Assembly: GCA_965140765.1 (NCBI GenBank)
Contig: OZ223309.1
Location: 682,001 to 746,000, forward strand
Length of the DNA: 64,000 bases
DNA from: Sunxiuqinia sp963678245
GTDB lineage: Bacteria; Bacteroidota; Bacteroidia; Bacteroidales; Prolixibacteraceae
Direction: 5' to 3'
Shown here: positions 61,617 to 64,000 of the stretch, in pieces
How positions within the stretch are numbered: position 1 is the first letter of the stretch
Layout: every line of letters begins with the position of its first letter
Made by a program: the position numbers and the translations under genes
Notes under the pieces: model-generated
Databases searched by the model: none
Told to the model about the DNA's origin: nothing
What the model saw: only the letters and a program-made list of their open reading frames with translations

Positions 61617-61622
61617 TTATGG
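61488..61622 (+). repeat. attC of cassette C7
   Basis: Opens with ACACAAC, exact complement of the cassette start GTTGTGT at 60532; closes with GTTATGG. AAGCGGTAAAGAAACATTGCG faces CGCAACGCTTCTTACCGCC. Confidence 0.8.
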
Positions 61623-61645
61623 CTAATTTTGAAAACGACTAAAAA

Positions 61646-62458
61646 ATGAAATATACCTTAAGCATAATTCTTATCTTTCTAGTTTTCACAATAAATTCTC
61701 TTGGACAATCAATTCCAACTTATTGGATGAATATTCATAGTTTGGAAAACTACTATGAGACAAGAAACAATGATGTCAAAAAAATTGTAGTTAATAAAAC
61801 TGGTTTTTATTCTTCTGGCGAAAAATATGTCGAACGGTGGATGTTTTATTTTAACGAACCAAATAAAATTCTTGGAGAGTTTTATAAAGGGAGCGAATTA
61901 AAATCCAAATACACTTATGAATTTGACGACCAAAAACAATTAATAAAAAAAATAATAAGCATAAAACAACCTCTAAGCGGATGGAGAGAAGAGACTTATG
62001 CCTATGAGTATTCAAATGGAAATAAAATTGTTGAGAAAGATTTCGATGAAAACAATGAATTAATACGATTTGTAAATTTTAAGTACGATAATTATCATAA
62101 TCCAATAAAGTTGACAATTGTAGAATCTCCGAGTCTTCAAAAGTCATACGAAACTGCCGATTACGACTATAAAAATAGTTCTTACAAATACAAAGTTTTT
62201 AATACAAACGGTGACTTGGTATTAGAAGAAACAAATTATTGCAATACTGACTCAACAAACAACATCAGAAATGACATGGGAGATTTAACAAAGGTTGCTT
62301 GGGCAACTTCTCCTCCAAATAAGCAGGTATTTCATATAATGGATTATAAATACGACGAAAATGGAAACTGGATAAAAAGGGAACGAACGGTTGAATCTAA
62401 AAATGGAAAAAATAAACGCTCGATAATTAAAAGAAAGATTGAATACAAAAAAAACTAG
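61646..62458 (+). CDS. Secreted YD-repeat-like protein of unknown function (cassette C8)
   Basis: A 270-aa exported protein with signal peptide ('LSIILIFLVFTINSLGQ'). The mature part is rich in beta-strands with Tyr-Asp-containing units: 'KYTYEFDDQKQLIKKI', 'YAYEYSNGNKIVEKDFDENN', 'VNFKYDNYHNPIKL', 'MDYKYDENGNWIKRERTVE'. These resemble short RHS/YD-type or toxin-immunity beta-repeats common in Bacteroidota secreted proteins. No catalytic motif seen. Sole gene of its cassette: starts 29 bp inside and its stop touches the attC. Confidence 0.72.
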   Translation: MKYTLSIILIFLVFTINSLGQSIPTYWMNIHSLENYYETRNNDVKKIVVNKTGFYSSGEKYVERWMFYFNEPNKILGEFYKGSELKSKYTYEFDDQKQLIKKIISIKQPLSGWREETYAYEYSNGNKIVEKDFDENNELIRFVNFKYDNYHNPIKLTIVESPSLQKSYETADYDYKNSSYKYKVFNTNGDLVLEETNYCNTDSTNNIRNDMGDLTKVAWATSPPNKQVFHIMDYKYDENGNWIKRERTVESKNGKNKRSIIKRKIEYKKN

Positions 62459-62591
62459 CCATAACACAGTACATATTGCAGGGCGGGGTTCGGTGGTACG
62501 CCAACTGCGGATTCTCGCATCGCAGTTCCGTGTCCTTCGGACAGGAACGCGCTTCGAAATCCGCACCGACAACATGTACCAACCGTTAGCG
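62459..62591 (+). repeat. attC of cassette C8
   Basis: Opens with CCATAAC, exact complement of the cassette start GTTATGG at 61616 (10 bp, GTTATGGCTA/TAGCCATAAC); closes with GTTAGCG. AGTACATATTGCAGG and its partner ACATGTACCAACC form the arms; the centre (CCGTGTCCTTCGGACAGG) is a hairpin. Confidence 0.84.
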
Positions 62592-62616
62592 TGCATGTTA
62601 AAAAAAGCGATAAACA

Positions 62617-64000
62617 TTGAATGATATTGATAAACTTAAAGAAGATGCTGTACTTGTGAAAATAAAAGAGAGCGAAGAGTTTCTTCAAAAGCTTCATGAG
62701 AAAAGAAATTATAAGATTGTAAGTAGTTACCCAACAATCAACACAATCGATTGTGAATTGGAAAGAGGAACAAAATGTTTCAAATACTCGACAGGAGAAA
62801 TACTTCCTGTCGGCCCCCCAGTAAAATATCAAAACGAATCATACGGTTTACAAAAATCTTTTAAGTTAGTTTCAGACGACTTTAAGATAAATGTTACAGA
62901 TGGCGTCTCATCAGTTTCTATTAATTTGGCAGAAGGTTTTAAGTCATCAGGTATAATAAGAGAAATTCAATCCGAATCTTTCTGGAGAAAGTCTATATTC
63001 CGTGCAATTTTTCCTCTATCTGATAATTCTAAAAAACCATTCGAGGTCATTAATAGCCTTCCATTCAAAACAGAGTCATATTTTAGAGTCGCTGGCTTCA
63101 TCCCACTAGAAATTAATGAAATCAAATTCAATTTTTATAATACAAAAATAAATGAAACTGATTCTTTAGTCATTGAGTCGCTTAATGCTATTGCTCCAAT
63201 GGATTTTGAAAATACAGTTTTGGCAGTACTGTATAGCTTTGCAATGTTAAGTGGAAGCTTAGTTCGTTCAGAAGTGACTATAATACAATATTTGGATAAT
63301 TCTTTCGAAACAGCAACAGGTTTCAAATTCAAAAAAATAGAGGATTCCATCAATGGAATGTCTGCCATAGAACCTAAACTATTTGCACATTTATCAAAAG
63401 AGAATATTAAGACTCCACATATTTCCTCCAATTTATTTAGCACAATTGTAACTAAAAGTTTGAATGATTTACGCTTATTTCGGTCTATTCGAATTATCAC
63501 TGAAAGTTTTAATTATCCTTTAGAAATTAAGGCTTCTACTTATTCAGTAGCATTAGAAACACTGAAAAATATCATTATTGAGCAAAATGAAAAAACCATA
63601 AATCCATTTAAATCGAAAAAGACTGCAAGTGACACTATCAAAGCACTCAAAGAAGTTATAAATAAGGTAAAACAATCCGAGTTCAATAATAAATCTTCTG
63701 TGTTGAAAAAACTTGAGCAAATTAATCAAGTTGGTAATAAAGACAGTTTTTTATTATCATTTCAGTTATTAGATATACCATTAAACGAGGATGATAAAAG
63801 GTGTATAAATATGAGAAACGATTTTCTTCATGGTAGAATTCCTTTTGAAAATGAAGAAGATTCTGAAGATTATAAACTTCAACATATAGTTTATAAACTA
63901 CATTTATTAACGACCTCTTTGATTATGAAATATTGTGGTTATAACGGTCTAATGTTAAACAATATAAAACTTGCTGACTTAATACATTTTAGAAAGAATA
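62617..64000 (+). CDS. HEPN-like (ApeA-like) protein, 3' end beyond the window (cassette C9)
   Basis: The plus frame starting at TTG 62617 (right after an in-frame TAA at 62611) is open to the window end, at least 461 codons, and no overlapping minus frame is credible. The first ~170 residues look like a beta-rich domain ('KSFKLVSDDFKINVTDG', 'SESFWRKSIFRAIFPLSD', 'SYFRVAGFIPLEINEIKF'). The C-terminal part is helical and contains 'CINMRNDFLHGRIPFE' at about residue 400, an Rx4H motif of the HEPN RNase type, followed by a helix with 'HIVYKLHLLTTSLIMKY'. This two-part layout resembles ApeA-type anti-phage HEPN proteins. A start at a later GTG is possible. Confidence 0.68.
   Translation, partial: MNDIDKLKEDAVLVKIKESEEFLQKLHEKRNYKIVSSYPTINTIDCELERGTKCFKYSTGEILPVGPPVKYQNESYGLQKSFKLVSDDFKINVTDGVSSVSINLAEGFKSSGIIREIQSESFWRKSIFRAIFPLSDNSKKPFEVINSLPFKTESYFRVAGFIPLEINEIKFNFYNTKINETDSLVIESLNAIAPMDFENTVLAVLYSFAMLSGSLVRSEVTIIQYLDNSFETATGFKFKKIEDSINGMSAIEPKLFAHLSKENIKTPHISSNLFSTIVTKSLNDLRLFRSIRIITESFNYPLEIKASTYSVALETLKNIIIEQNEKTINPFKSKKTASDTIKALKEVINKVKQSEFNNKSSVLKKLEQINQVGNKDSFLLSFQLLDIPLNEDDKRCINMRNDFLHGRIPFENEEDSEDYKLQHIVYKLHLLTTSLIMKYCGYNGLMLNNIKLADLIHFRKN

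Noticed and set aside
63135..63500. Minus-strand 121-aa frame
   Set aside because: Lies fully inside the much longer plus-strand HEPN-like frame and lacks family features.

Overview
The window looks like a Bacteroidota chromosome, probably a free-living or marine Prolixibacteraceae/Marinilabiliales-type organism (the rank is inference). The evidence is SusC/SusD pairs driven by a FecI/FecR-type sigma/anti-sigma pair, a type IX secretion tail on one enzyme, a DUF3822-rsmD pair, a very acidic long ribosomal protein S1, and a Bacteroidota-type promoter (TTTG-N19-TAATTTTG) in front of rpsA.

Positions 1-32,800 hold a polysaccharide utilisation locus for alpha-mannan-type glycans. It opens with the 3' end of a sulfatase and a DUF4965 lipoprotein, closed by a strong terminator. 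Then come an ECF sigma factor, a FecR anti-sigma factor, an STN-containing SusC, SusD, two tandem SusE-like lipoproteins, a GH76 lipoprotein, a LamG-GH76 protein with a type IX sorting tail, GH97, GH92, a Tat-exported GH125, a second GH92, GH43 and a third GH92. The block ends with a mannose-6-phosphate isomerase carrying an extra N-terminal domain, a ROK sugar kinase and an MFS sugar permease. Together these predict surface endo-cleavage of the alpha-1,6 backbone (GH76), capture and import (SusCDE), periplasmic trimming (GH92/GH125/GH97/GH43), import of mannose (MFS), phosphorylation (ROK) and conversion to fructose-6-phosphate (PMI).

Positions 33,100-46,200 are housekeeping: rsmD, a DUF3822 gene and a membrane-anchored protein (minus strand), a RecD-like helicase (plus), rnz-STAS-rpsA (minus), then a nucleotide-sugar operon (UDP-glucuronate decarboxylase, rmlA, rmlC, rmlD, a phosphohexomutase) and a DUF1080 protein with a good terminator.

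Positions 46,600-64,000 are an AT-rich integron-like array. A tyrosine recombinase without the IntI-specific insertion is followed by a putative attI and at least ten cassettes (called C0-C9 here), separated by about 130-bp attC-like palindromes. For eight consecutive cassettes (C1-C8) the first 7 bases (GTT core) are the exact reverse complement of the 7 bases opening the cassette's own attC, as expected if each was once a circle. Contents are: C0 a structured-RNA candidate; C1 a SIR2-like protein; C2 an AlbA_2/Schlafen-like protein; C3 a four-gene operon (metallophosphoesterase, AAA ATPase, unknown protein, Dam-type methylase) that may be an undescribed defence system; C4 an unknown protein with a C-terminal hydrophobic segment; C5 a beta-propeller-like secreted protein; C6 a broken small gene plus a membrane protein, its attC split by an IS110 element; C7 only tandem 161-bp repeats; C8 a secreted protein; C9 a HEPN-like protein running off the window. 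The IS110 element has an upstream non-coding region whose two loops match the target and the element junctions as a bridge RNA should.
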